A program made the translations under genes and the position numbers. A DNA stretch of 64,000 bases from Balaenoptera acutorostrata (lineage: Eukaryota > Chordata > Mammalia > Artiodactyla > Balaenopteridae), in assembly GCF_949987535.1 (NCBI RefSeq), contig NC_080081.1:40154428-40218427 (forward strand), read 5' to 3'. The notes under the pieces were generated by a model. It saw only the letters and a program-made list of their open reading frames with translations. It was not told the origin of the DNA and ran no database searches. Of the stretch, positions 36,441 through 49,148 are shown piece after piece. How positions within the stretch are numbered: the first letter of the stretch is position 1; each line of letters opens with the position of its first letter.

Positions 36441-37274
36441 TGAATAACTAGGATTATATGAAGCTAAATATATATTGCCATTATTACTTCTGTAATTTGA
36501 GTTTATCTCATTTTTGTTTTCTCAAAACCCCTGGCTATTTCATAAAGGAAATGATCTTAAAGTTTGCTATAGGTAGTAGCAGTCACTTCACACCAATAAT
36601 TTCTATGAAGCCTTCCTATGAGAAGACTGTCATCCAATTATTTTCCTCTTCTATGGAAAACAAAAGAAGATACTTAGAGGAAAGGAAAATTAGTTCAGTA
36701 ATTAGTACAGAACTATTTAGCCAGTCAGTGATAACAAGGAAGCATATAGAACACAGTTTTGCAAAGATATTTTAAAATAAAATTTTTTTTTTAAAAGTCT
36801 TTTTATGATTTGCTAATACTATATTTAGAAACAGGACTGAATACTCCTTTAATACATTGTAATCAGTGATTACATGATATCAATCACTGATATCTCCTTG
36901 GAGTGGATACACTTCCTAAATTCAAACCATGTTTATGATTCCAGAGGTATGGGCAAACATTTTGTCGGTAAGCTGAACTTATTGATCCATCAAATGATTC
37001 TGGTTTTGTTATCAGACTAATAGAAGATCTACATTTGCATGGCTATTTTCATGTTATTTTCAGTGACATTTATCTTTTTAAGTGTAAATGGTAATGCTTA
37101 TCATAAAATGATACCAACGTATATTTGCCATGATTCACCCATCTCCTTTTTTCCTTCCTATTGTATTACTATTTCCTTCTCATTTATTTTTCTCATGCTT
37201 GGTCCTATGTCGCTTATGTCCCTTTGTTGACTTCAACTTCCAAATTCAGAACCTAGAGTCGTCTAGTCAGCTGA
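36441..37274. other. AT-rich unique DNA with a short perfect inverted repeat
   Basis: No gene. The 105-codon plus-strand open frame at 36458-36775 is Ser/Phe/Ile-rich with no domain and no upstream promoter or splice context, so it is probably chance. Inverted repeat at 36862-36891 listed separately. Confidence 0.5.
36862..36891. repeat. perfect 10-bp inverted repeat with 10-base loop
   Basis: atcagtgatt (36862-36871) and aatcactgat (36882-36891) are exact reverse complements around a 10-base spacer containing the palindrome gatatc. Confidence 0.9.
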
Positions 37275-37440
37275 AATGCCAGGCCCCATCATGAGTGCTT
37301 TCATACACATTATTTTATTTATTACAACAATTATAGGAATTAAGGAGTACTATCCACAGTTGAATTATTATGTAGGAAGGCAAGGGACTGAACTCAAACT
37401 CTTTTACTCCAAGTCTAGAGTTTCTTCTGCTGCAACAGAG
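37275..37440 (-). repeat. MIR fragment, antisense (weak)
   Basis: 'tgccaggccccatcatgagtgctttcatacacattattttattta' resembles the antisense MIR/L2 start ('tgccaggcactgttctaagtgctttacatgtattaactcattta'), and 'ggcaagggactgaactcaaac' resembles 'ggcagagctgggattcgaac'. Ends approximate. Confidence 0.55.
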
Positions 37441-37480
37441 CTGCCCCCAGACCCACCGATCTTATTTGTTTCTTTGCTCG

Positions 37481-37498
37481 TTCATTCATTCATTCATT
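37481..37498. repeat. (TTCA)4 microsatellite
   Basis: Four TTCA/CATT units (ttcattcattcattcatt). Confidence 0.85.
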
Positions 37499-37499
37499 T

Positions 37500-38778
37500 G
37501 TGATCACAGATAGGAATCAAACATTGCAGGTTGTAATGACTGGTGCCGATGAGTATTTGTGGCATTAGAGATCAGTGTTAGAAGCATACTGAGTGGCAGT
37601 TAACAGCTTGTGTAAAGTAGGCCCTAAGTCAGTCTTCAGCGTGGGTTCATCGCGTATTCTATCAAGTCAGTTCATCACATACCCTAAAGAAGCTTCCATG
37701 CCTTTGTGAGCTGTTAGACTCTTGGGAATAAAAATGTGAATTAAAAAAAATGTGGATAAGAAAAAGTTCTTGTCTTTGAAGAACTTACATTTTAGTAAAA
37801 AGGCTATCAATGAAGAGGGAGTTGAGTTCTGTGACAATCGAAATGATTGCCCATCTCCCCTAGATGGCCCCTTTAATATTCTGATGTTCTGTGAGAGATA
37901 GGAAGTACTTGGTATGTGCACTTTGCTCAAGTTTGCAGCGTAATTCTGAGTCTTACCTCCTTATCCTTAGCCCCTCTTCTCAGTTATGCTACTTAAACTA
38001 GTTAGAAACATAGTATATACAAACTCAGATTTCCTACCCATAGTTCCCCCCAAATATTTTTGTTTATATATAACTCCCTTAATAGATTTAAATCTTCAAG
38101 GAAATAAATCTTATTTTTTGTTCTCATTCTGCAATCTATACTTGGGTCAGACTATACTAATGAGTGCTTTTCCCTTGGTAGGGCATTCAAAAATGTTTGA
38201 TATATAAATAGCAAAAATGGAATGAGTCTTTAGAGTTAAAATAAATACATCATGGAAAAGATAATATAAGCATTTTTTCTTTGTATTTTTGAGTGTGCAA
38301 ATTTTCACCTCATATTTTACTCCATAATAATCAAGTGCATAGTGACTTTCTGGTTTAAGAGAAACCAGCAAGAAGGAGAGTATTTTGCTGATACAAAATA
38401 TTTATAAATACATTCTCTGAGTGCTGTATAAGCTCAGTCTGTTTATTTCAAACCTTCTATAGATATTTATTTTTTCACGGGGTCACTCTTTAAGGAAGCA
38501 TGAGATTCTTGAATACATCAATAGCGTTCAAGAAGATCCATTAATTGTGCATTGAATGGAAAGAGGGAAGGAGTATTCTTCACTTTTCCCTGTCCTTTGA
38601 GACCCAACACTAAAATTTAGAGTTTTATTGAATGTTTCATTGGCATTTGAAGCTGTTCTTATATAGGAGGACAACTATCATGTTTCTCTTTCCCAAGATG
38701 TAGAACTGTACAAACAAACAAATGAACAAAAAAATATATTGTATATGAACAATATTGTTTTTGCAAGGATATTCCCTT
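37500..38778. other. unique DNA with a weak L2 trace
   Basis: A short segment at about 37735-37805 ('agttcttgtctttgaagaacttacattttagt') resembles antisense L2 ('atccctgccctcatggagcttacattctagt'). Nothing else recognised; no gene. Confidence 0.45.
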
Positions 38779-39010
38779 TAAATCTTTTAAATTTTATATT
38801 GCAGTATAGTTGATTTACAATGTTGTGTTAGTTTCACGTGTACAGCAAAGTGATTCAGTTATACATATACATATATCTATTCTTTTTCAGATTCTTTGCC
38901 CATATTGGCTATTACAGAGTATTGAGTAGAGTTCCCTGTGCTATACAGTAGGTCCTTGTTGATTATCTATTTTATATATAGTAGTGTGTATATGTTAATC
39001 CCTTGAATTC
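38779..39010 (-). mobile_element. L1 3'UTR-end fragment, antisense
   Basis: 'attgcagtatagttgatttacaatgttgtgttag', 'cagcaaagtgattcagttatacatatacatatat', 'gagtattgagtagagttccctgtgctatacag' and 'attatctattttatatatagtagtgtgtatatg' are hallmark blocks of a cetartiodactyl L1 3'UTR. No ORF2 sequence is attached, so the copy is strongly 5'-truncated. It differs from the 3'UTRs of the other L1 copies in the window, so it is a separate subfamily. Confidence 0.85.
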
Positions 39011-42000
39011 TGCCACTTTGGGAATCTCCCTCGTATTGAGACAGCAGCAAATTACTTAAATATATATGTTCGTGATCTAATCATTGACATACATTACAAT
39101 AATGTGTTTTTATTTAGTATATTTTACTCATTATAGAATAGTCTCCTTGCATGTTCTGCTTGTCAGACAGCTACATTTAATTAACTGTGCTGTGTCCTCT
39201 ACTCAGCATAATTGTCCTTTTTATTCACTTAAAAAGTAGCACATGTTTATTGACGAAGCAGCGGCATCTATCCCATTCCTTTTTCTGGCCTATTTTTCAA
39301 AGTTGTATATTAATTAGAACATTTATTATTTAAATGAAACATCAAATAAGAAAGAGGGCAGTTGACATTATAAAGATGATTGTGCCTTAATATATTTTAA
39401 ATGCGATGGAAGTTTGAATATTCTCAGTCCTCTTCCACAGTTTACTAAGAAAATGAGAATGCAAATATGTCGGGGCCACCCATAAATAAGAATATTTAAT
39501 CTGTTATGGACACACAGTTATGTTGTGGTCAGTTGTTATGTTTTTATTTTTGGTGTTTAAGTGATTTGTGTTTGGCTATAAAGAAAAGGGTCACAAAATA
39601 TGGCAATATTTACTATCCCCAGTCTTTAAGTCAGGCTTTCTTCTCCTTCCCATCCCCAAGCAAATACGTAAAGTAAACACCATGCAAATAAATATTATAC
39701 TAACTTCTTTCTGGAAAAGATAGAGGAAATTTTAACAGAAGGAAATCTGTATGCTAGTATTTCTTAAGGTAATGTAACTTCTTCTGTGCTTCATTCAAGA
39801 AGATGTGTTTCACTGAAATGCTATAAAAGGTAAACCTTACAGTTTATTGTTTCAGCCAGTGACCCAGAAAATCTGAGAGGGTTCTCCACTGCCACTAAGT
39901 TATCAACTCCTCACCATTCTGTCTGGATAATCACAGTAGTTTTCTAACTTGACCCCCTGCCACGAAATTCCAGCTCACTGAGTCACCTTCCACATTCCTA
40001 CCACATGAAATAGTGTTTTATTCCCTCAGCTTTGTACCCATCTATTTCTCTTATCAGCCACAGCATAATGTGAAGTGCTTAGTCTTGCACCAGTTAGCCC
40101 TTAACAAACTTGACAGATTCATTTCCTGCCTCATCCTCTCCCTTCTCTCCTAGTCAGTAAAGCTTTCCTAACTAGCCAGTAGCCATCAGAGACAAATGAG
40201 CGTCAGTCCTGCTACCAATAACTGAGTGTACTCTTCATTTAAGAGATGTGAGTCACCTCTAGAAACATGCCCTTACCTTCAGTTAACCTAGATCCATACC
40301 TAGATCCATTCTCCTCCACCTACCCATAGTAGGTCTATAATTTGTGCATACTTGCTTTATTGATTTATGTGGCATGCATGATGTACCTTTAAAGTTATCC
40401 ACTCCTTCAATAATTATTTATTCAGCATTAATTGTGTGTTAATGACCAGTCTTAGCCAAAAGCTACTTTGGATACCTGCTGGCCTTCCCCAATGGCACGA
40501 ATCTCCTATGTCCGTCAACGTGCCCATACTTTGCATTATTTTCAATATTGTTGCGTTTCTGTTCCCAGCCATACATCATCTCCTTTGACCCCTGTGCCAG
40601 CTTCTCTCCCTGCAGAGCGTAGATGATACTGTGTCAAGTCAGCTCTTTACATAAAAGGAATTAGCAGTGGTGCTGTGCCCATGGATCTGGTTACAGGTCT
40701 TCCTAGTCTTAAAACATAAATCATTACTATTCTTACAACATAAATCATTACTTGTCTTGTCTGAGTGGACAAGTGGCTATTTGCAGACATGAAATATCCT
40801 TTATAGTCTGACTTTTCTATCATCTGTGTGCAGATTTATTTGGAAGAAAAAATGTTTAGATCTAGAATCTTAAACATCAACAAATAAGAATTATATCATT
40901 TTAAGACTAGAAAGAAATTTACACTTGGAACAAAGAAGTCCAAATCCTCCCTGAGCTGGACTCAAGGTCACACAACAAGTCCAGTGAAATATACAGAAAA
41001 CAATAAAAGTGAAGGTGTGTGGTAGTGTTTTAATTTGCATCTGAAAAACATCCAAGGTTTAGAGAGTTATCAAGGTAATAACTGTTGTTTGCACAAGAGA
41101 TAAATCAATTATTCCTTTTCCAGTGGATTTTTAAAGGCCTACCTTAGGAAAGACGCAATGCCCATATTTTTACCCTACTCTGCTCATTTGAAAAGAGCAA
41201 AGTGTTGCCTGCAGAGATAGGGAGGCTTCTCCTAGGTTTGTGGGTGGGCAATTCAGAACAGAGATGTGACTTTCATAGTAATTTTTATAGCTGAACATGA
41301 AGTAACGTTGACCCATTTTATCTCCATAAGTTATGAAAGTGTGCAATTCACACCCAGAAGTGTAGACTGCCAAGGAGAATATGTTTAACACACTGACCCA
41401 TCCCTGCTTCACTTTGTGCTCTGCAGACCTTAACGTTTTCAGTTCCAGAGGCAAGCAACTCTTTTAAATTTAAGGAATAACAGAAATTTGCACTGCAGAC
41501 AAACTCAGAGGGACAGTTTAAGAAATAATGAGTTAGTTTGTTGTGGGGAGAAAACAATACATGATGTTATTATTACTTTTAATTCAGTGAGTGCAAAAAT
41601 GGATTTGGGGTTTATTATAAAAGACATGACCAGAATTACATATCCAGCCAACCATATAAACATTTCTAAAATTAATTTAATATATATTTTGACAATAATG
41701 ACATAGCTAAGTAATTTTCAAAAATGTCATGAATAACAATTTTTTGTACTGTTACTTTTTATTCTATTAGTAAAATATATGTATTTAATACTATTACCTT
41801 AGATATATGTCTAAATTGGCTTAACAAATGATTTCCTCAAATATTAACTGAAATAATATTGTTTACCTTGAGAAAGCATATGTTTTTCTACAGTGAGTAC
41901 TTAATCTCAGCATTTCAAGTCAGTTTCATTTGACAAAATTATATTTGATATCTAACATATGTTACTGTAGTACTCAGGTAATACAAACTAGAAAGACAAA

Positions 42001-42139
42001 TTTCTCTGTCCTCAGTGATTCAAAATCTCTTTCTAATTCCTAGCTTTACATAGCAGCAGGTTTTGAGAAGGTTGCAAGTGTGTCGGTTAATATATTGTTT
42101 TCTCCTCAGAAGTTACCATGTAAACAAAAAACTCAAACT

Positions 42140-42140
<1 letters not shown>
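39011..42140. other. unique DNA, no gene seen
   Basis: No host exon recognised. Minor items: a weak antisense L2 end at about 40402-40455 ('ataattatttattcagcatta'); a 12-bp direct repeat (cctagatccata/cctagatccatt) near 40288-40311; and a 15-bp direct repeat acataaatcattact at about 40714 and 40739. The 94-codon open frame at 41170-41454 (minus) has no domain. Confidence 0.5.

Positions 42141-42168
<28 letters not shown>
42141..42168. repeat. (GT)14 microsatellite
   Basis: Fourteen uninterrupted GT units. Val-Cys and Thr-His runs in the overlapping open frames (42063-42278) are artefacts of this tract. Confidence 0.97.
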
Positions 42169-42171
<3 letters not shown>

Positions 42172-45100
42172 AAGAGACTGAAGTGTATTTTTACTATAAG
42201 TTGCACATCAGATTTATTTTGAGCAACCTGACTCCATATCAGGGCAGATTGGGCATAGATCGCTTTCATGGCTGACATAAACTGAGCCCTTTAAACTGAA
42301 TACATGATAAATTCCTTCTCTAAGACTTCTAAGATATGAGCTACCTTTCAGTTGTTCATTCATTTATGAAGGTTTAGGTTTGGTTTTCTGAATTGGGGGA
42401 AAAATTGCAATTCATGATACCAAGAAATGAGCATAGACTTCTTGCCATGCAACATTGAATTTGTGAATCTAACCTGAATATGTAATGTGAGTTTCCCAAA
42501 TTTGTTGGCAAGTTCCTCTTTTATGAAATCACTGAAGCTCAAGCCTCTATTAGATACACTTGTTGACACTTTGGTGCCTTAAAAATGTACCTGTTCGCTG
42601 AAGAAAATGATAAAACAGACAGAACATTTGTAGAGTTTAAAAGTATTTGGAGCCTCCTAGTTACATTGCACAACTTTCATTAGGAACTCTCAAGACGTTA
42701 ACATGACGAATGTTATTTATAATTACACAGCTTGTCAGCAGGCAGTTCATAAGCAGGATCTAAAATTTTAAATAGGCTCTGATCACTTATTGTGGTAAAA
42801 TACTTGCTCATAAAATTGTTGGTTGTTATTTTTTGTCATTTTACTAGTGACAGTGTATCATATTATAGCGTTCTGCTGAAATAAGGTAAAAAAGAATTAA
42901 CCAGTTACAGATCGCTGTTACAGTAAGAGACGATACTGGTAATATAACATATTTACATGCTGATTTATAATGACTGTGCTAGTAAAATATAAGGCTGTCA
43001 TTTGAGTTTATTTTCTGGAAAGACTGTAGACCCCAAACTGTAGCTGTTTTCCCATTTGATCTTCTCCTAATAGCAACATGCTGGATTGGGACAGAAGGCA
43101 TAGAGCTAGGAAAAATACCTTGATATTCTCTAGCCTCCACTTAATAGGGATAAATACTAGTTTAAGTAATGGTATGGGAAGCCTTGAAAGGAAAAACAAA
43201 GAAAAGGCAGCCAAGGGTATAAGATAAATGAAGGTGTGAATGCCTTAATGACTTGGAAAGCTAGTCCCAGTTCTCTACGGTAACAGTTTCTACCCTCATA
43301 ATGCAGATCCCATCTATTCCCTAGCATGAGACAGTGGGACACTGTAAAAAATGTCCTGGGCTATGAAGCAATGTTGCGGGTGGGATGGTTTTGCTTAGAC
43401 TTTTAGACAACTACTAAGTGTCCCATTTCTTTCTGGTTGATCTTTCCCCCAGGAATTCTTATTTATTCAGGAGATCTACCAGAGGATGTGATCTAATTAT
43501 AAGGTTACAGGGTGACTTCTAATTTTGGGTCAGAGTGAATAAAAAGATGAGAGCCAGAAAACAGACCCATGGCCCTAATTGATCCCTCATATCAGAACTA
43601 ACTCAGATTTAGTTTGCCATGCTTGCCACTTGTCCACAGAATTTAAGTGGAGAGGCAATTATATTATATCACTGGGGAAATGTATTCTCTTGTGTATTCG
43701 TATTTCGAAACAAACATAAATATGTGCCTTTTAGACATTGATTGAATATGAGCATGTTTTTTTTCCCCAGTGGAAAATGATCTAAACAAACATACTGAGA
43801 TGTAGTCTTGTGCCTTGAAGTTATCTCTCTCTCTCTGTATGAAAAATCTGTGATTCTGAAAAGATTTTATGTGTGTGTGGGGGAGGGCAACCTTTTCTTC
43901 CAGGAAAGACAATATTAAGGAGACGTCATTTTAATTAAATAGACATGTATGTCTGTATATAATTCTAATGAAAGCTTCATCAAATAATTTTTAATTGAGG
44001 TAAAGATTGCTATGAAAAGAACTTTCATGACTAAAGTCATCAACTACTTTTTTGAATCTACATGAAACTGTAAGATTAGCTTCTAGGAAGCAAAAGCAGA
44101 TCAATATGGCTCTGCTTATCTGATATTACGTTTAGTCCCTCTAACTAGTGAAGGGAATTGGAATCTCTTTACCAACTAAATTTGGTCCACCTGAGAGCAC
44201 ACATAAACATCAAGTTTTTAAGCCTCTTTTTGGACCCTGTGTCATATCCAAGGAGGATGATGTTTAAATGAATTTAGAATTTAGAATTTATGTTTAAATC
44301 TTAAAGCCATTTGGTAAAAATTATATCTTTGAACGTCTTAGAAAATTAAACATTTTTTTTGAGATTTGTTATAGTTTCATATATTCGCCCTTAAACCCTG
44401 ACTCAGAACTTGATTTTTACATATGGCAGAACATATTTCTTCATTTATTTTTAGAAATTACTTTTCATGAATCAATTCCTATATGCATCCAATATTAAGA
44501 AAAAGGTTACATTTCTTCAAAGATCTTTCACATTGGACTTAATTATTTTAAAACAGAGTTTGGGACAGGGGAGCAAGCTGGATGTTGGGGAACACAGGAT
44601 GGTAAAAGGGCCCCAAGATGGTACTTTAAAATACATTATAAAGATCAAAATTAGCTGCTAAAATTTGAAATGGATAAGTTCTTAATCCAGTGATTTTATT
44701 TAAAAATAAGTAGAGTTTACTTTTTGCATGATTTTCTGTTACTATAATGATTTTACAAATGTATGTTTTAAGAGTGTGAAGAAGAAATATGATAAGGAAT
44801 TGTTTGCAGAACATAATGTTTGCACACATAATTTAAGGGAAAATTGTACATCATAATCTGTTTTGGAATAATTGAAGGCATGATAAAATATGGCTAATTT
44901 AATACAGAATATTTATATTGGTTGTTACTAATTTCATTTCTTGAAAATGTGATCTGAATGAATATGTAGGCTTTACTCTCTGAGAGGCTGCATCTTTACA
45001 TATTTATGAAGAATAGCTTCTTTTTTCCAAGGGACTTGTATGATTACATGTTTGTGAAAATAGATGTTGGTTAACAGGATTTTGAAACAAGTATTCATGA

Positions 45101-45894
45101 TATCCAGTAGTATAAATAACTGTATCATATAAAATGTAATGTCTGCCCTCAGATTTCAAGGAACTTTTAAAATTTTTTCTTATTGACTTGTGAATATTAA
45201 ATCACAACGCTTGAATCAAAGGCATAAACATTATTATTTTAATTCTTGAAAAAAGAAGCTTAACAGAAAACTATGTAAACTTCTCACAGTCAAAAATAAA
45301 AACCTTTAAGTCTTTAAAGTCACCACATAATACCGTTAACTATTACTGAAAAGTCCAGTGAAGTGGTTGTGGTGGGAATTATAAGGAAAAAAACTTGATA
45401 AAATCATAAATACCACATTGACTATCTTTGAACCTTGGTAACAGTCACTGTGAAATCTATATTAATCCAATAAATGAAAAAGCTAAAATCAGTTCACTGA
45501 AGGGAAAATCATTGTCCAAATAGACTAATTCTATTTCCAGTGAGTAGGAAATATAATTTATATGAGTGTAAAGGTAGTCACACATCTCAGAGTTTCATAA
45601 ATATAGATGATATATCTCCCAATCCTTTTAGTCTAGAAGAATTCATTGTGTTGGCAAGCACAATTATTTAAAGGAAATATATCTTAACTTTGAGTGGTCA
45701 TAGGCAAAAATCAAGACAACTATAAATTAATGAAATCCTATAATAGAAGGCTCTTTGAAAATACATTTGCAATAATCATCCTCTCCTGAGATACTTAATC
45801 CAAGGAATTTGACTGGCATCTAGATAATAGGAGGCTGACTTTTAAAAACTGTGCAATATCAGCTTGGGGGAAAGAACCCTGTTTATATCAATTG
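42169..45894. other. unique DNA, no gene seen
   Basis: About 3.7 kb without recognised gene or clear interspersed repeat. A direct duplication near 44261-44297 repeats gaatttagaatttagaattt-type sequence between two 'atgtttaaat' strings. Open frames do not exceed 82 codons. Confidence 0.5.
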
Positions 45895-46060
45895 AATTCA
45901 TTCAGTTATTTATTCATCAAATAATTGGTGCAACTATGCATCAGGCACATAGTAGGCTCTGGAGACAGAGGTGAAAATGAAACAGAAGGTTGCCTTTGAG
46001 AAGCTCCCAGTCAAAATTACAAAAGAAATAATTACAGTAATGGTGGTTTTGTCAGTAAAC
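45895..46060 (-). repeat. L2 LINE 3' end fragment, antisense
   Basis: 'attcattcagttatttattcatcaaataattgg', 'gcatcaggcacatagtaggctctggagacag' and 'gagaagctcccagtcaaaattac' follow the antisense L2 order ('attcattcaacaaatatttattgagc', 'ccaggcactgttctaggcgctggggatacag', 'catggagcttacattct'). Confidence 0.7.
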
Positions 46061-48906
46061 CTAACTGGGAAGCTTAAAGGAAGAAATAGTTAACTCTCTG
46101 TAATTTTATGGGAAATTCACACTGAAAATAACTTTTGAGATATATTTGGGGGATGAATAGAAATCAATCAAAAGGTGAGGACTTTTGTTGCTTAATTGGT
46201 TGGCTGGAGAAGAAAGTCTTGTAAATGGCAATAGTGTATAGTCGGCAGGAAGGGTGGGGGGAGTAAGAAGCAGTGCTTTGTGTCTGAGGAGTTTTTGTTT
46301 GTTTATTTGTCTGTTTTTTAAACAAGTACATCCATGAAAACCATTTCTCCAAGGTAGTACATAATCCTTAGAGTGCAAAATGTAAATGGTTATTTCAATA
46401 CTGAGTATTAATTACAGACTTGCTTTTTGTGTCTCAGGGACCATTAAATTGACAAGTTATGATTTTGGGGGGGAGAAAGTAAAACACTTAAGAATTAATA
46501 CAAATGCAGGTAAACTATCTTGCCATTACTACTTGAGTTGAAGAACAGAGAAACTGTGACATCATGTAGCAAATCTGATGTTTAGTGGGATAGCTGAATA
46601 ACTTGGCCTGTTTGACAGATCTCTCTCTCTGGTGTTTTATTCCCAATAAATTAATGTTAATAATGTTGCCATGAACACCTGCACAATGGTGTTGGGGACC
46701 ACTCAATTTTGTCATTAATTCAGAATGAAGTAACTCTCCATTTCTGCCAATCACTACTGGCATATTTCTATGACACCATAATTTTTGGAACCCACTTGCT
46801 AAGTAGAGACTACAGTGTAATTAATCTATAGCAGGTTAATCTGATTGAAAAATAATTACAAATAATTTTACTACTACTAGTAAGGTTATGCTGTGTAAGT
46901 ACAATGAAATAAAACATTATGTTTTAAAGTTATATTTAGTAAGCCCGGTCTTTATTCTTTGGTGGTATAAAACATTCATTCAACTCAAACTTAATTCATC
47001 ATTTCACCCCCAAAAAACTAAGGCATATTCATTATATGTTAGGGACTTCATGGAGTAGAGTGGAAATGCAAAGGAGTTAAAGATATAATATCTGACTTTC
47101 AAAAAATAAACAAAAAAAACAACCTTTAGTAATGGAGAGGAGGATACATTTCACAAGATTTTCTATTGAGATAGAAGATTTAATGTCAGTTTCATAAAAT
47201 AGTAGTAAGTTATAATGTTGGGAAATAAATATATTAGAAAAATGCATAGTATTATTTCTTGAACAGTGCAGATGCAGTGCTGTTTTGGACTAATGATAAT
47301 ATGCAACATTGTTGCAAAAACATATAATTTATACATGTATAAGAGAAGAATCTTATGGGCCATTAAACTGATTTATTACCAACATTTTTGAGTCTAGTTA
47401 AAAGATACCTTTTCTTCTCTTTCTTTATCAGACATGTTTCTTAGAACAAAATAGAAAATACAGTTGTAACATTAACATTTCCTTTGCTACATTAAACAAT
47501 TTAAGTGCCTGTCCACCAAAGACTTTCACATGCCATGCTTTCTCTCAAGATTGACATATTATTCCCCATAGTTCTCAACTTGATTTTGTTTTCTATTAAA
47601 CCCTACCAGACAGGTTATATTTGAAACCACTGTTAGAATTAAAATGTAACTGAACCCATTTAACTCTATTATGATATGTCTGACTGCCTTCTCTTAATTT
47701 TACTTTTTAGAATCCTCTAAAAATCCATAACCATTTTACTACAAGCTATACATTTAAATTAAAAGAAGAATAAGAAGGCAAAAGCTCTGAAAAGCTGTTG
47801 CTCATATCATCTTAAATCTGTTTATTTCCATCACATCATCAACACCTGATTCGGGTAACATGAAACACCCTGTTATTAATTTGTTGGACAGGGATAGGTG
47901 AAAAGGAGAATTCCTGTGCTGAGTCAGTGGTTGGATTAGTGGTTTTGAAGCACTTTTTTGGGGGGAGGATGAAACAAGGTGGAGATAGGCATGAGGAAAT
48001 AATGCATAGTGGATTCCATTTATATTTATTGTTTTTTTTTTACCTTTTCTGATAGCCCAATGTAAATATCTTTGTGTTTTCTTACCCTAAAATATATCTC
48101 AACTCTCTTTCTTTGCACTATCAACAGATGTATGCAGTTAACATTAGATTTATGAAATTTTTGAAGTACTATGCTTAACTAGTAAACAAAGTAAATATAT
48201 TAATATGCTTAAACCAGAGGTGAATATGCATAATGTCTGTAGTTTGAATGCACAGAGAACTCTCCATTTATATGTTAATTGTTTCTATAAGTTTCATGTT
48301 GTCAAAATTACCATTTATACTTTGATCAGAAGTATTTTTACCTGAATATAGTGATTTAGATTTCTGTGAAATCCAAGTCCTGTAAAAAATAAACATATTT
48401 AAGGAAAAAAAAAAAAACAGGCAGGTATATTTAATAATGGTCACTAATCACCTATAAATGATTAATATTAATAATCAGTTAACACATTTCGGTAGAAATA
48501 TTATATCCTTGAAATGTTGTTATTGTTCCTCCGTTAGAAGATCATCTTGCTAAGGAAATTTCATTTTAATTATTTTCATTTGGAAACATTTTACAGTGTT
48601 TGTGGTGATTGTAAAAAAGTGTTGCATACAGGGAAAATGAGAATTTGGAAACTTAGAGTGATTGTTAAAAAATCCCAGAAGGTGAAAAGACTGATATTAG
48701 GTCATAAATGAAACACTGGCACAAACAAGATATATATATTAATATCTGCATAGTGAAAACCATTGCAACACTGTATTTTTAAACATTTTTTGCTGATATC
48801 TGGATGCCAAGTGATCAGTCTGTTTCCTCTAGAATTTGTGCTGGAATAACTAGGTAGCATTCATAGTTGTTGGAAAACAACTAAAACCAATTAGCAAATT
48901 GACTTT
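46061..48906. other. AT-rich unique DNA, no gene seen
   Basis: A weak antisense L2-like trace lies at about 47025-47100 ('catattcattatatgttagg ... gagttaaagatataatat'). A13 run at 48405-48417. Open frames do not exceed 90 codons and carry no domain. Confidence 0.5.
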
Positions 48907-49148
48907 GATGTGTGCCATCCTTTTTTTTCTGAATTTTTGAATTTTATTTTATTTATTTTTTTATACAGCAGGTTCTTATTAGTCATCCATTTTATACGAA
49001 TCAGTGTATATATGTCAATCCTAATCTCCCAATTCACCACACCACAACCCCCAACCCCGGCGCTTTCCCCCCTTGGTGTCCATACGTTTGTTCTCTACAC
49101 CTGTGTCTCCACTTCTGCCCTGCAAACTGGTTCATCTGTACCATTTTT

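Noticed and set aside
36458..36775. 105-codon plus-strand open frame
   Set aside because: No recognisable domain, AT-rich codons, no splice or promoter support.
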